64,000 bases of DNA, from NCBI RefSeq assembly GCF_050434925.1, contig NZ_JBNDJK010000001.1:7192001-7256000 (forward strand). Direction: 5' to 3'. Origin of the DNA: Inquilinus ginsengisoli_B. GTDB lineage: Bacteria > Pseudomonadota > Alphaproteobacteria > DSM-16000 > Inquilinaceae. This document shows positions 25,397 to 34,043 of the stretch, piece after piece (the first letter of the stretch is position 1; every line of letters starts with the position of its first letter). Under the pieces are notes generated by a model. The model had not been told where the DNA came from. It saw nothing but the letters and a program-made list of their open reading frames with translations, and did no database searches. Both the position numbers and the translations under genes were made by a program.

Positions 25397-26293
25397 CTAG
25401 CGTTCCCAGAAATAAACGGTCGCCGGCTCCGGCTCCCAGACCCGGGCGGCATCGATGCCGGGCAGGCTGACCAGGGCCCGGTATTCGGACCCGAAGGCGA
25501 CGTAGCGATCGGTCTCAGCCATGATCGCGGGCTTGCAGGCGATGGCGTCGCGCACCACCCCGAAGCCGGATTTGGTGCCGACGACGAAGGTGAAGAAGCC
25601 GTCGAGGTCGTCGACCGCGCCTTCCAGCGCCTGGCCGAGATTCTTGCCCTTGGCCATTTCCGCGGTCAGGTAGGCGGCGGCGACCTCGGTGTCGTTCTCG
25701 GTCTCGAACGCCATGCCGCCGTGCCTCAGGGTGCGGCGGAGGTTGTTGTGGTTCGACAGAGAGCCGTTGTGCACCAGGCACTGGTCGGGGCCGGTCGAGA
25801 ACGGATGGGCGCCGAGGGTGGTGACGGCGGATTCCGTGGCCATTCGGGTGTGGCCGATGCCGTGCGTGCCGGACATCCCGGCGACCTCGAAGCGGGACAG
25901 CACGTCCCGGGGCAGGCCGACCTCCTTGTAGATCTCGATCGCGTCGCCGCCGCTCATCACCCGGATATCCGGGCGCAGCCGCGCGACGGCCGCCCTGCCC
26001 TCCTCCAGCTTGTCCTGCGGCAGCAGGATGACGGCATGGGTGCTCTTCACCTGCATCGACACCGGGGCGTCGAGCGCGCCCTGCAGTTCACCCGCCAGGC
26101 CGGCGAAGTCGCGCTTCGGATCGGCGGATTGCACGGTCAGCTTGGCATGACGATGATCGGCGTCGCCATAGATCGCGATCCCGGCGCTGTCCGGCCCGCG
26201 GTCCGTCAGCGTCACCAGCATGGATGAGAGCATCGCCCCGAGCTGTGGCTCGAGCCCCCTGTCCTTCAGGAAGAGACCCACAATCCCGCACAT
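25397..26293 (-). CDS. mgsA: N-methylglutamate synthase subunit A (class-II glutamine amidotransferase)
   Basis: Protein of 298 residues beginning MCGIVGLFL, so the catalytic N-terminal cysteine is Cys2 after Met removal. RGPDSAGIAIYG, GHTRMATESAVTTLGAHPF and HNGSLSNHNNLRRTL are the Ntn-amidotransferase glutamine-site motifs. It would hydrolyse the amide of glutamine or of gamma-glutamylmethylamide and pass the amine on. First gene of the mgs unit, 66 bases downstream of the XRE-cupin regulator gene, with a promoter and a palindrome between them. Confidence 0.9.
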   Translation of the reverse strand: MCGIVGLFLKDRGLEPQLGAMLSSMLVTLTDRGPDSAGIAIYGDADHRHAKLTVQSADPKRDFAGLAGELQGALDAPVSMQVKSTHAVILLPQDKLEEGRAAVARLRPDIRVMSGGDAIEIYKEVGLPRDVLSRFEVAGMSGTHGIGHTRMATESAVTTLGAHPFSTGPDQCLVHNGSLSNHNNLRRTLRHGGMAFETENDTEVAAAYLTAEMAKGKNLGQALEGAVDDLDGFFTFVVGTKSGFGVVRDAIACKPAIMAETDRYVAFGSEYRALVSLPGIDAARVWEPEPATVYFWER

Positions 26294-26330
26294 GGCCGGA
26301 CCCTCCGCTTGCGTTCGAACGCCTCAATTA

Positions 26331-26363
26331 TGAAGAATAAATTTTTCCTTCAAGGCAAGTCAA
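26331..26363 (-). promoter_or_regulatory. Palindromic operator and -35-like box upstream of mgsA
   Basis: Positions 26331-26352 form an imperfect palindrome (TGAAG arm, AT-rich centre, CTTCA arm; 18 of 22 positions symmetric). TTGACT (26363-26358 on the minus strand) lies just upstream and overlaps the stop codon of the XRE-cupin gene; a -10 would fall within the palindrome. It is the natural target for the adjacent regulator, with similar sequence before dmmD and between tdm and the APC permease. Confidence 0.55.
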
Positions 26364-27040
26364 CCTTTCCCGGAGCGATGCGGGTAGCTGATGATCGAGA
26401 GATAGCGGGCGGGCAGCTTCACCAGCACCTCCGGCCCGTGCGGCGCATCGGCATCGAAGAACAGGCTGTCGCCCGGCTGCATCGGAAACAGCTGGTCGCC
26501 ATGGCGGTAGACCACCTCGCCCTCCAGCATGTAGAGGAACTCCAGCCCCTCATGCTGGAAGGTCGGGAACACGTCCGAATCCGCCGTCAGCGTGATCAGG
26601 TAGGGTTCGACCACCACGCCGCTGGCGCCGCTGCCGATATAGCCGAGCAGGTTGTACTGATGGCCGGCGCGCGTGCCGCGCCGTTCGAGCTCAACACCCT
26701 GCCCGGATTTGACGAACACCGCGTTGTGCGGCTCCTCATAGCCGCGGAAGAAGGCCGTCAGCGGCACGCCCAGCGCCCGCGACAGCGACTGCAGCGTGGT
26801 CAGGGACGGCGAGATGTTGCCGTTCTCGATCTTCGACAGCATGCCGAGCGAGATGCCGGTGGCGGCGGCGAGATCGGTCACCGTGATCCCCAGCTTCTTG
26901 CGATAGGCCCGGACCTCGTGGCCGATCGCCATCTCGAGATTGTTGTCCTTCGGCTCGCGCACGGCATGCGGGTTCTGCGAGAAAACGGCATGGCCGCGCG
27001 CTGACTTCGGCCGCGCCGAATCCTTGGTCTTGTTCGTCAT
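26360..27040 (-). CDS. XRE family regulator with C-terminal cupin domain
   Basis: Regulator of about 226 residues. The helix-turn-helix (about residues 37-95) reads VRAYRKKLGITVTDLAAATG and GMLSKIENGNISPSLTTLQSL; a cupin sensor follows (about residues 150-220) with TFQHEGLEFLYMLEGEVVYRHGDQLFPMQPGDSLFFDADAPHG. This layout is common in regulators of amine and amino-acid catabolism. I use MTNKTKDS at 27040; an ATG at 27088 with a GAGGGA site would add 16 residues and is also possible. It sits between tdm and mgsA on the same strand, so it is the likely local regulator of methylated-amine genes. Confidence 0.85.
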   Translation of the reverse strand: MTNKTKDSARPKSARGHAVFSQNPHAVREPKDNNLEMAIGHEVRAYRKKLGITVTDLAAATGISLGMLSKIENGNISPSLTTLQSLSRALGVPLTAFFRGYEEPHNAVFVKSGQGVELERRGTRAGHQYNLLGYIGSGASGVVVEPYLITLTADSDVFPTFQHEGLEFLYMLEGEVVYRHGDQLFPMQPGDSLFFDADAPHGPEVLVKLPARYLSIISYPHRSGKG

Positions 27041-27132
27041 CGATGGGTCCTGGCGAAGAGTCGCATCCGGCGGCAACGCTATCGCCATAGTGAAATTCCC
27101 TCAACTCTGGGGAAAGGACACGTCCGCGGCGT

Positions 27133-29502
27133 CTAGGCCCGCGGCCGGGTCTTCTTCGGGTCGTAATGCGACAGCGGCACGATCACGGCCGGCAGGCGCT
27201 TCTGATGGCCGTCGAGCTTGCCGATCTCGACCGCAGTGCCGACCGCGGCATGGGTCACGTCGATCCGCGCCAGGGCGATGGTCTTGCCGAGGATCGGCGA
27301 GCGGGTGGCGCTGGTCACCACGCCGATCTGCGCCCGGCCGATATGGATGCAGTCGCCATGGCCGACCGCGTCATTGGCCTGCACGTCGAGGCCGACCAGC
27401 CGGTGGCGCGGATGCTCCTTGCGCTCGATCAGCGCCGTGCGGCCGATGAAATCGTCGGTCTTGGACTTCAGCGGCACGGTGAAGCCGATGCCGGCCTCGA
27501 ACGGGTCGGTCTGGTCGGTGAACTCGTGATTGGCGAAGACCAGCCCGGCCTCGATCCGCAGCATGTCCAGCGCCTCCAGCCCCATCGGCGTGAGGCCGTG
27601 CGGCTGCCCGGCCTGCCAGACCGCGTCGAACACGGCGGCGGCGTCCTTCGGATGGCAGAAGATTTCGTAGCCCAGCTCGCCGGTATAGCCGGTGCGCGAC
27701 ACCACCACAGGGGCGCCTTCGAAGCCGCCGATGCGGCCGACGCTGAAGCGGAACCATTCGAGCTCGGCGATCGTCGGCTGGCGCGGCGCGGTCCAGACGA
27801 TGTCCTTGAGAATGTCGCGGCTGGCCGGCCCCTGCAGGGCGATGTTGTGCAGCTGGTCGGTCGAGGAGCGGACCCAGGCCTTGAACCCCTTCGCCTCGGC
27901 CTGCTGCCGCAGCCAGAGGCCGCTGGCATCGTCGCCGCCGATCCAGCGGAAGTTGCGGTCGCCGAGCCGGAACAGCGTGCCGTCGTCGATCATGCCGCCG
28001 TGCTCGTAGCACATGGCGGAATAGACCACCTGGCCGGTCGACAGCCTGCGCACGTCGCGGGTCAGGCAATATTGCAGCAGGTCCTCCGCGTCGGGGCCCG
28101 TCACCTCGAACTTGCGCAGCGGCGACAGGTCGATCACCGCGGCCTTCTCGCGGCAGGCCCAGTATTCCGCCACCGGCCCTTCGCCGGCGAAGCGGTTCGG
28201 CAGCCAATAGCCGCGATACTCGCCATAGTCCCGCGTCAAGGCGGACAGGCGGGGATGGAAGGCGGTCTCGCGGGTGAGTTCGGGGTCGGCGTCGGGCGTC
28301 ATGCGAATGGCCACCGCTCGTGTGAAGGTCTCTCGGCCGGAAAAAGTCCGGACATGGATGTCGGTCGGGTCCCAGCCATTCGCCGCATCGATGTCGTCCG
28401 GGCAGGAGGAGGAGACGCAGACCAGGTCGGTCAGCGCCCGCATCAGCACATAGTCGCCCGGGCGCGACCATGGCTCGTCGAGGTAGAGCTGATTATTGTG
28501 GTCGATATTGGTGTTGTAGAAGTAGTTCAGCGCTTCCCAGCCCTTGCGCGCCGCAATGCCATAGGGCGCCAGAGCGGCGTTGAAGTTGTCGGTGCAGTTC
28601 ACATGCCCCGGATAGCCCATGTCGTCGTAGTAGCGGGAGTTGCAGGCGGTGGCGAAGGCGTCGTGCCGGCCGACCGTGTCCTGGACGATCTCGACCAGCG
28701 GCTCGAAATCCCGGTCGAAGGCCTTCGACGGCAGGCCCGGCAGCGGATAGCTGCGGCCGAGCAGCGTGCGGGTGACGGTTGAATCCAGTGCCAGGTCGAG
28801 GCCCTTGTCGACCTTGCGGGCCGAGAAGGCCTGGAAGTCGGTGCATTGCCGGCCGTAGACATCGATCACCTGGATGAACTCGCCGGCCCGGACGAGATAG
28901 GCGGAGGCCGTGCCGGCCCGGATCCGGATGTCCTCGATCGGGTCGGCCAGCGGTTCGGGCAGGGCCGCGGCGTAGTCGCGGACCGGGCGGATGCGCCGGA
29001 CCCGGATCTCGATCGGCGTCGCCGTGTCCTGGTCCTGCGGCAGCATGGCGATGGCCGGCGCCGCCGCGATCAGCAGGCCGGTTCCGGCGATGGTGAGGTC
29101 GGCCTGCTCGCCCGGCCTGGAGCCCGGCCCGAAGAGGCGGGCAGCGCCGGCGGCCGCGAGATCGGCGCCGCGCCGGGCCAGGGCCGCCCGGGTGCGCAGC
29201 GCCCCGTCCCCGCCAGCGGCGAGGCTGGCCTTCAGGCCTTCGGCAGTCCCGGTAAAAGCCATGCCGAGGCCGGCGGCGAGAAAGCGTCCGCCTTCGTCCA
29301 GGAACGACAGCTCGCAGGCCTGGCCGCCCTCGGTGTCGGTCACCGTCACCCGGTCGCCGGCCTCGATCCGGATGACCAGCGAACCGCCGCCGCGGATGCG
29401 GTAGCGCTCGGTTCCCGGGGGCAGCGTCCGGATGCCGGGAGTCAGGACCAGGCTGGGAGAGGCGAGGCGCACGCCGGCCGTCATCGGACCGAGATCTCGC
29501 AT
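27133..29502 (-). CDS. tdm: Trimethylamine N-oxide demethylase (TMAO aldolase)
   Basis: Large two-domain enzyme of about 789 residues that splits TMAO into dimethylamine and formaldehyde. The N-terminal half is DUF1989-like (about residues 195-400), with cysteines in YGRQCTDFQAF and GHVNCTDNFN that are plausible zinc ligands. The C-terminal half (about residue 425 on) is a GcvT-type THF-binding domain, with WACREKAAVIDLSPLRKFEVTGP and VVSRTGYTGELGYEIF, expected to trap the formaldehyde. The DUF1989-GcvT fusion of this length is the hallmark of Tdm. Start at MRDLGPM is preceded by a GAGGG site; a GTG/ATG further upstream would add 11 residues. First gene of the cluster, divergent from the APC permease. 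Confidence 0.9.
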   Translation of the reverse strand: MRDLGPMTAGVRLASPSLVLTPGIRTLPPGTERYRIRGGGSLVIRIEAGDRVTVTDTEGGQACELSFLDEGGRFLAAGLGMAFTGTAEGLKASLAAGGDGALRTRAALARRGADLAAAGAARLFGPGSRPGEQADLTIAGTGLLIAAAPAIAMLPQDQDTATPIEIRVRRIRPVRDYAAALPEPLADPIEDIRIRAGTASAYLVRAGEFIQVIDVYGRQCTDFQAFSARKVDKGLDLALDSTVTRTLLGRSYPLPGLPSKAFDRDFEPLVEIVQDTVGRHDAFATACNSRYYDDMGYPGHVNCTDNFNAALAPYGIAARKGWEALNYFYNTNIDHNNQLYLDEPWSRPGDYVLMRALTDLVCVSSSCPDDIDAANGWDPTDIHVRTFSGRETFTRAVAIRMTPDADPELTRETAFHPRLSALTRDYGEYRGYWLPNRFAGEGPVAEYWACREKAAVIDLSPLRKFEVTGPDAEDLLQYCLTRDVRRLSTGQVVYSAMCYEHGGMIDDGTLFRLGDRNFRWIGGDDASGLWLRQQAEAKGFKAWVRSSTDQLHNIALQGPASRDILKDIVWTAPRQPTIAELEWFRFSVGRIGGFEGAPVVVSRTGYTGELGYEIFCHPKDAAAVFDAVWQAGQPHGLTPMGLEALDMLRIEAGLVFANHEFTDQTDPFEAGIGFTVPLKSKTDDFIGRTALIERKEHPRHRLVGLDVQANDAVGHGDCIHIGRAQIGVVTSATRSPILGKTIALARIDVTHAAVGTAVEIGKLDGHQKRLPAVIVPLSHYDPKKTRPRA

Positions 29503-29584
29503 GGGACCCTCGCGGGAGATGGCGCGGTCGAGCACGCAGCGAAGGTTGCAAAATGCAGGTTCAAAGTAAAGTCATATTGACCGA

Positions 29585-29600
29585 GGAGAAAAGTTCTTCA
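29585..29600. promoter_or_regulatory. Operator-like site in the tdm / APC permease divergent region
   Basis: On the minus strand TGAAGAACTTTTCTCC (29600-29585) shares the TGAAGAA start and TTTTC end with the sites before mgsA and dmmD. It lies in the 246-base region between the tdm start and the permease start. No clear promoter boxes can be fixed. Shared control by the XRE-cupin protein is inference. Confidence 0.4.
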
Positions 29601-29748
29601 CTATGCATAAAGGCGTTGGAGGAGGATCCGCAGGGGGAACGCGGATCACCAGGACAATGGCAAGGGCGCAGGCGAGGCGCGCCGAGGGAGGCACATCCAG
29701 GAAGACGCACGAAGAAGCGTCCTGGACTAGAGACGGGGAGCATCACCA

Positions 29749-31533
29749 ATGGCAGATGTGTTGGACGGTGCGATCACGACCAGCACCGAAGGCAAGTTGA
29801 TCCGCGCCCTGGACTGGAAGGGCGCGTTCTGGGTGGCCGCAGGCGTGCCGCCGCTCGTCCTGTTCTCCATCGGCGGCATCGCAGGCACGACCGGCAAGCT
29901 GGCCTTCGTGGTCTGGATCATCTCGATGGTGATGGGCTTTCTGCAGTCCTTCACCTATGCGGAAGTCGCCGGCATGTTCGGCAACAAGTCCGGCGGCGCC
30001 TCGGTCTATGGCGCGACCGCCTGGCTGCGCTATTCGAAGTTCATCGCGCCGCTGTCGGTCTGGTGCAACTGGTTCGCCTGGTCGCCGGTGCTGTCGCTCG
30101 GCTGCGCCATCGCCGCCGGCTACATCCTCAACGCCTTCTTCCCGATCCCGGGCGCCGACTCGCAGGCGGTGCTGGACTGGATCGCCGCCCACGCCGCCTC
30201 GGTCACGGCCGACAGCCCGCGCGTCGCGGAATGGCTCGCGGCGCATGCCGGCGCGACGTCCGACGACGCCATCAAGGCCCTGCTCGGCACCGATGCCGTC
30301 GCGGCCCTGACGCCGACGATCCGCACCTGGTCGCTGGCCAGCTTCGGCATCCCGTTCCTGGCCACCGCCAACATCAACGCAACCTTCTTCATCGGCGCGA
30401 TCCTGATGCTGATCATCTTCGCGATCCAGCATCGCGGCATCGCCCAGACCGCCAGCGTCCAGAAATGGCTCGCCATCATCGTGCTGGTGCCGCTACTGCT
30501 GATCGGCCTCTACCCGATCTTCAGCGGCCAGATCCAGACGGCGAACATCACCGGCCTGGTGCCGCCGACCGCGGCTTATGCCGGCCTGGACGGCACCTGG
30601 AGCAATGGCGGCTGGACGCTGTTCCTCGGCGGCCTCTACATCGCCGCCTGGTCGACCTACGGCTTCGAGACTGCGGTCTGCTACACCCGCGAGCTCAAGA
30701 ACCCGAAGACCGACACGTTCAAGGCGATCTTCTACTCGGGCCTGGCCTGCTGCCTGTTCTTCTTCCTGATCCCCTTCACCTTCCAGGGCGTGCTCGGCCA
30801 TGCCGGCATGCTGGCGCCGGGGATCGTCGACGGCACCGGCGTCGCCGAGGTGCTGGGCGGGCTGATCGGCGCCGGCGCGATCATCACCCAGATCCTGGTC
30901 GCCTTGATGATCCTGGCCCTGTTCCTGGCGATCATGACCGCCATGGCCGGGTCGTCGCGCACGCTGTACCAGGGCTCCAAGGACGGCTGGCTGCCGAAAT
31001 ATCTCGAGCATGTGAACGAGAAGGGCGCCCCCACCCGGGCGATGTGGACGGATTTCAGCTTCAACCTGATCCTGCTGGCGATCGCGTCCGATGTCGGCGG
31101 CTACTTCTTCGTCCTGGCCGTGTCGAATGTCGGCTACATCGTGTTCAACTTCCTGAACCTGAACTCCGGCTGGATCCACCGGATCGATTCCGGCCACATC
31201 GCGCGGCCCTGGAAGGCCCCGACCTGGCTGATCGGGCTGAACACGGTGCTGGCCTTCGTCAACGCGCTGTTCCTCGGCGCCGGCGCCAAGGTCTGGGGCT
31301 ATGAGAACGCGCTGTGGGTCGGCTTCGCCTTCGCGGCCCTGATCCTGCCGGTGTTCGCCTTCCGCCACTATGTGCGCGATGGCGGCAAATTCCCGGCCGG
31401 CGCGATGGCGGATCTCGGCCTGGTCGGCCAGGATCTCGGGGCCAAAAAGGCCGGGATGCTGCCCTATCTGACCCTCGCCGGAGGGCTGGCGATCGTGCTC
31501 GTCGCCAACTGGGCGTTCCAGCTGCCGGCCTGA
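29749..31533 (+). CDS. APC family permease, probably for a methylated amine or related compound
   Basis: Secondary transporter of 594 residues with about twelve membrane helices. APC-superfamily features include FSIGGIAGTTGKLAFVVWIIS, FTYAEVAGMFGNKSGGASVYGA (helices 1-3), YGFETAVCYTRELKNPKTDTFKAI, and MAGSSRTLYQGSKDGWLPKYL. An extended loop at about residues 145-185 is alanine-rich. A GGGGAG site lies upstream of the ATG. It is divergent from tdm and followed by a strong terminator, so it is a single-gene unit. TMA, TMAO or an amino acid are candidate substrates by context; the family as a whole carries amino acids and amines. Confidence 0.88.
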   Translation: MADVLDGAITTSTEGKLIRALDWKGAFWVAAGVPPLVLFSIGGIAGTTGKLAFVVWIISMVMGFLQSFTYAEVAGMFGNKSGGASVYGATAWLRYSKFIAPLSVWCNWFAWSPVLSLGCAIAAGYILNAFFPIPGADSQAVLDWIAAHAASVTADSPRVAEWLAAHAGATSDDAIKALLGTDAVAALTPTIRTWSLASFGIPFLATANINATFFIGAILMLIIFAIQHRGIAQTASVQKWLAIIVLVPLLLIGLYPIFSGQIQTANITGLVPPTAAYAGLDGTWSNGGWTLFLGGLYIAAWSTYGFETAVCYTRELKNPKTDTFKAIFYSGLACCLFFFLIPFTFQGVLGHAGMLAPGIVDGTGVAEVLGGLIGAGAIITQILVALMILALFLAIMTAMAGSSRTLYQGSKDGWLPKYLEHVNEKGAPTRAMWTDFSFNLILLAIASDVGGYFFVLAVSNVGYIVFNFLNLNSGWIHRIDSGHIARPWKAPTWLIGLNTVLAFVNALFLGAGAKVWGYENALWVGFAFAALILPVFAFRHYVRDGGKFPAGAMADLGLVGQDLGAKKAGMLPYLTLAGGLAIVLVANWAFQLPA

Positions 31534-31553
31534 CGACGGCAGCTTCGGCAACA

Positions 31554-31586
31554 GGCCGGCCGACCTCGAAAGGTCGGCCGGCCCTT
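31554..31586 (+). terminator. Intrinsic terminator after the APC permease gene
   Basis: GGCCGGCCGACC (31554-31565) pairs perfectly with GGTCGGCCGGCC (31572-31583) over a six-base loop, followed by CTTTG. The 12-base-pair stem 20 bases after the stop is the strongest hairpin between the two transcription units here, though the T-run is short. Confidence 0.8.
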
Positions 31587-31656
31587 TGCGTTCGACCCCT
31601 CATAGATGACTTTTTAAGCAATGCATTTTTGTGCCTTGCAAATGGGCATCGATCGC

Positions 31657-31672
31657 GCCTGTATATACAGGC
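31657..31672. promoter_or_regulatory. HutC-type operator and promoter of the CoA-transferase/lyase operon
   Basis: GCCTGTATATACAGGC is a perfect 16-base palindrome 25 bases before the CoA-transferase start. Its core TGTATATACA matches the operator type bound by HutC-subfamily GntR regulators, and a HutC-type gene lies in this very operon (34892). A TTGCAA box at 31636-31641 with the palindrome's TGTATA 18 bases later would make a promoter whose -10 is blocked by the bound repressor. Confidence 0.7.
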
Positions 31673-31696
31673 TAGTCGGACATATGGGTCGGCGCC

Positions 31697-33244
31697 ATGC
31701 GGGTCATCACCTCCACCGAGGCGGCAGGGCTGTTGCACAGCGGCATGACCGTCGCCGCGTCCGGTTTCGGCGGGTGCTGCCATCCCGAGGCGATTTCGGC
31801 CGCCGTCGAGCGGCGCTATCTGGCCGAAGGCGCCCCACGCGATCTGACGTTGCTGTTCGCCGCCAGCACCGGTGACCGCAAGACCCGCGGCATGGGCCAT
31901 TTCGGCCATGAGGGCCTGGTCGGGCGCGTGGTCGCCGGCGGCTGGCGCGGCACCCCCCGCCTCGGCGCGCTGGCGCTGCAGGACAAGATCGACGCCTATT
32001 GCTGGCCCCAAGGGGTGATCGCCCAGCTGTATCGCGCCATCGCCGCCGGCCAGCCCGGCGTGGTCACCCGCATCGGCCTCGGCTCGTTCATGGACCCGCG
32101 CCATGGCGGCGGCCGGCTGAATACGCGGACGACGGCCGAGCTGGTCGAGCGGGTCAGCCTGCGCGGCCAGGAATGGCTGCTGTATCCGGCGATGCCGCTC
32201 GACTGCGTGCTGCTGCGCGGCACCTCGGCGGATGAGGACGGCAACATCACCCTGGAGGACGAGGCCTTTCCCGTCGATGTGCTGGCCATGGCCCAGGCCG
32301 GCCGGAACTCCGGCGGCATCGTCATCGTCCAGGTCAAGCGCATCGCCGAGCGAGGCTCGCTGCCGGCCACGGATGTGCGCATCCCGGGCATGCTGGTGGA
32401 CTATGTGGTGGTCTGCGACGATCCCGCCGAGCACGGGGTCAGCTTCGGCGAGACCGACAACATCGCCTATACCGGCCGGCACCGGGCCGCCGCCAGCCGC
32501 CTCGCGCCGCTGCCGCTGTCGGTCGACAAGGTGATCCAGCGCCGCGCCTTCCTGGAGCTGCTGGGCCGGGACCACCCGACCATCAATCTCGGCATCGGCA
32601 TTGCCGCCGGCATCGGCCGGATCGCCGGCGAAGAGCAGTTCGACGGCTATACCGTCACGATCGAATCCGGCGTGATCGGCGGCATCCCGGCCGAGGAGCT
32701 GTCCTTCGGCGCCGCGGTCAACCCCAGCGCGATCATCCCGCAGGCGTCCCAGTTCGACTTCTATGACGGCGGCGGCCTGGACATCGCCTTCCTCGGCATG
32801 GCCGAGGTCGACATCCGCGGCGCGGTCAATGTCAGCCGGTTCGGCCAATCCATCGTCGGCGTCGGCGGCTTCACCAACATCGCCCAGACGGCGGGCGCCG
32901 TCGTCTATATGGGCTCGTTCTCGCATGGCGGCGCCGAGATCGCGGTCAAAGACGGCCGGCTTTCGATCGCCGTCGACGGGCGGTCCTGCAAGATCGTCGA
33001 GAAGGTCGGGCAGGTCAGCTCCGACCCCGCCGCGGCGCCTGCGGGCCAGCGGCAGGTCGTCGTCACCGAGCGTGCGGTGTTCCAGGTCATGGATGGCCGT
33101 CTGACCCTGACCGAGGTGGCGCCGGGCGTCGATGCGAAGGCGCAGGTGATCGGCCGCCTGCCGCCGGGCATCGCCATCGCGGACCGGCTGGCGGAGATGG
33201 ACGCCCGTCTGTTCCGCGAATCCGCCATGAAGGACACCCCATGA
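31697..33244 (+). CDS. Acyl-CoA:acetate / 3-ketoacid CoA-transferase family I (fused alpha-beta)
   Basis: CoA-transferase of 515 residues with both halves in one chain (YdiF-type). The N-terminal half has GMTVAASGFGGCCHPEAIS and the oxyanion segment IGLGSFMDPRHGGGR; the C-terminal half has the catalytic glutamate in TIESGVIGG (about Glu323) and GGFTNIAQTAG. It would move CoA from a donor such as acetyl- or succinyl-CoA onto a carboxylic acid. First gene of a tight operon; it overlaps the next gene by four bases (ATGA). In this setting it may activate the unsaturated acid made by the lyase at 35641, which is inference. Confidence 0.88.
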   Translation: MRVITSTEAAGLLHSGMTVAASGFGGCCHPEAISAAVERRYLAEGAPRDLTLLFAASTGDRKTRGMGHFGHEGLVGRVVAGGWRGTPRLGALALQDKIDAYCWPQGVIAQLYRAIAAGQPGVVTRIGLGSFMDPRHGGGRLNTRTTAELVERVSLRGQEWLLYPAMPLDCVLLRGTSADEDGNITLEDEAFPVDVLAMAQAGRNSGGIVIVQVKRIAERGSLPATDVRIPGMLVDYVVVCDDPAEHGVSFGETDNIAYTGRHRAAASRLAPLPLSVDKVIQRRAFLELLGRDHPTINLGIGIAAGIGRIAGEEQFDGYTVTIESGVIGGIPAEELSFGAAVNPSAIIPQASQFDFYDGGGLDIAFLGMAEVDIRGAVNVSRFGQSIVGVGGFTNIAQTAGAVVYMGSFSHGGAEIAVKDGRLSIAVDGRSCKIVEKVGQVSSDPAAAPAGQRQVVVTERAVFQVMDGRLTLTEVAPGVDAKAQVIGRLPPGIAIADRLAEMDARLFRESAMKDTP

Positions 33245-34041
33245 ATATCGACGGTGCCGTCGTCATCGTCACCGGATCGGCGACCGGCGTCGGGGCCTCC
33301 TGCGCCAGGATGTTCGCTGAGCGGGGCGCCAGGGTCGTCGTCAACTATTCGCGCAGCCGCGACGAGGCCGAGGAGACCGCCGCCGCCTGCCGGGCGCTCG
33401 GCGCCGAGGTTGAGGTGGTGCAGGCGGATGTCGCCGAGGATGCGGCCTGCCGGGCGATGGCGGCGAAGGCCGTCGATCGCTGGGGCCGGCTGGATGCCCT
33501 GGTCAACAACGCCGCCGTGACCGTGACGTCCGATCCCTTCGACCTGGAGACGCTGTCGGCTGCCGACTTCCAGAAGGTCTTCGGCGTCAATGTCGTCGGC
33601 GCCTACCAGATGTGCCGCGCGGTCCTTCCGGCGATGCGCGCCGGCGGCGGCGGGGCGATCGTCAACGTCTCCTCCAACGTCGCCTTCACCGGCGGCGGCT
33701 CCTCGCTGGCCTATACGGCGTCCAAGGGGGCGCTGAACGCGCTGACCAAGGCGCTGGCCCGCACCTGCGGCCCGGAGATCCGCGTCAACGCGGTCTGCCC
33801 CGGCATCATAGACACCCGCTGGATGCGCCAGACCCTGGGCACCGACGCCTATGACGCGCTGGCCGCCCGCTTCTCCACCACGGCACCGCTCGGGCGGGTG
33901 GCGACGCCGGAGGATGTGGCGGGCGCGGTGGTCTGGCTGATCGAGGGCGCGGAGTTCGTCACCGGCGAGCTGCTGTCAGTCGATGGCGGCATCCGCCTCG
34001 CCGGTGGCGCGCGCAAGCCCGCCGCCAGGAGCGGAGCCTGA
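33241..34041 (+). CDS. SDR family oxidoreductase
   Basis: Short-chain dehydrogenase of 266 residues. The cofactor motif TGSATGVG (residues 11-18), NNAA motif, catalytic serine in VNVSSNVAF and YTASK (about Tyr158, Lys162), and VCPGIIDT are all in place. The absence of an aspartate at the end of strand 2 and the arginine-rich NYSRSRDEAE suggest NADP(H) preference. ATGA overlap with the CoA-transferase. A 3-hydroxyacyl-CoA dehydrogenase role would follow naturally from the neighbouring CoA-transferase and MaoC hydratase. Confidence 0.9.
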   Translation: MNIDGAVVIVTGSATGVGASCARMFAERGARVVVNYSRSRDEAEETAAACRALGAEVEVVQADVAEDAACRAMAAKAVDRWGRLDALVNNAAVTVTSDPFDLETLSAADFQKVFGVNVVGAYQMCRAVLPAMRAGGGGAIVNVSSNVAFTGGGSSLAYTASKGALNALTKALARTCGPEIRVNAVCPGIIDTRWMRQTLGTDAYDALAARFSTTAPLGRVATPEDVAGAVVWLIEGAEFVTGELLSVDGGIRLAGGARKPAARSGA

Positions 34042-34043
34042 CG

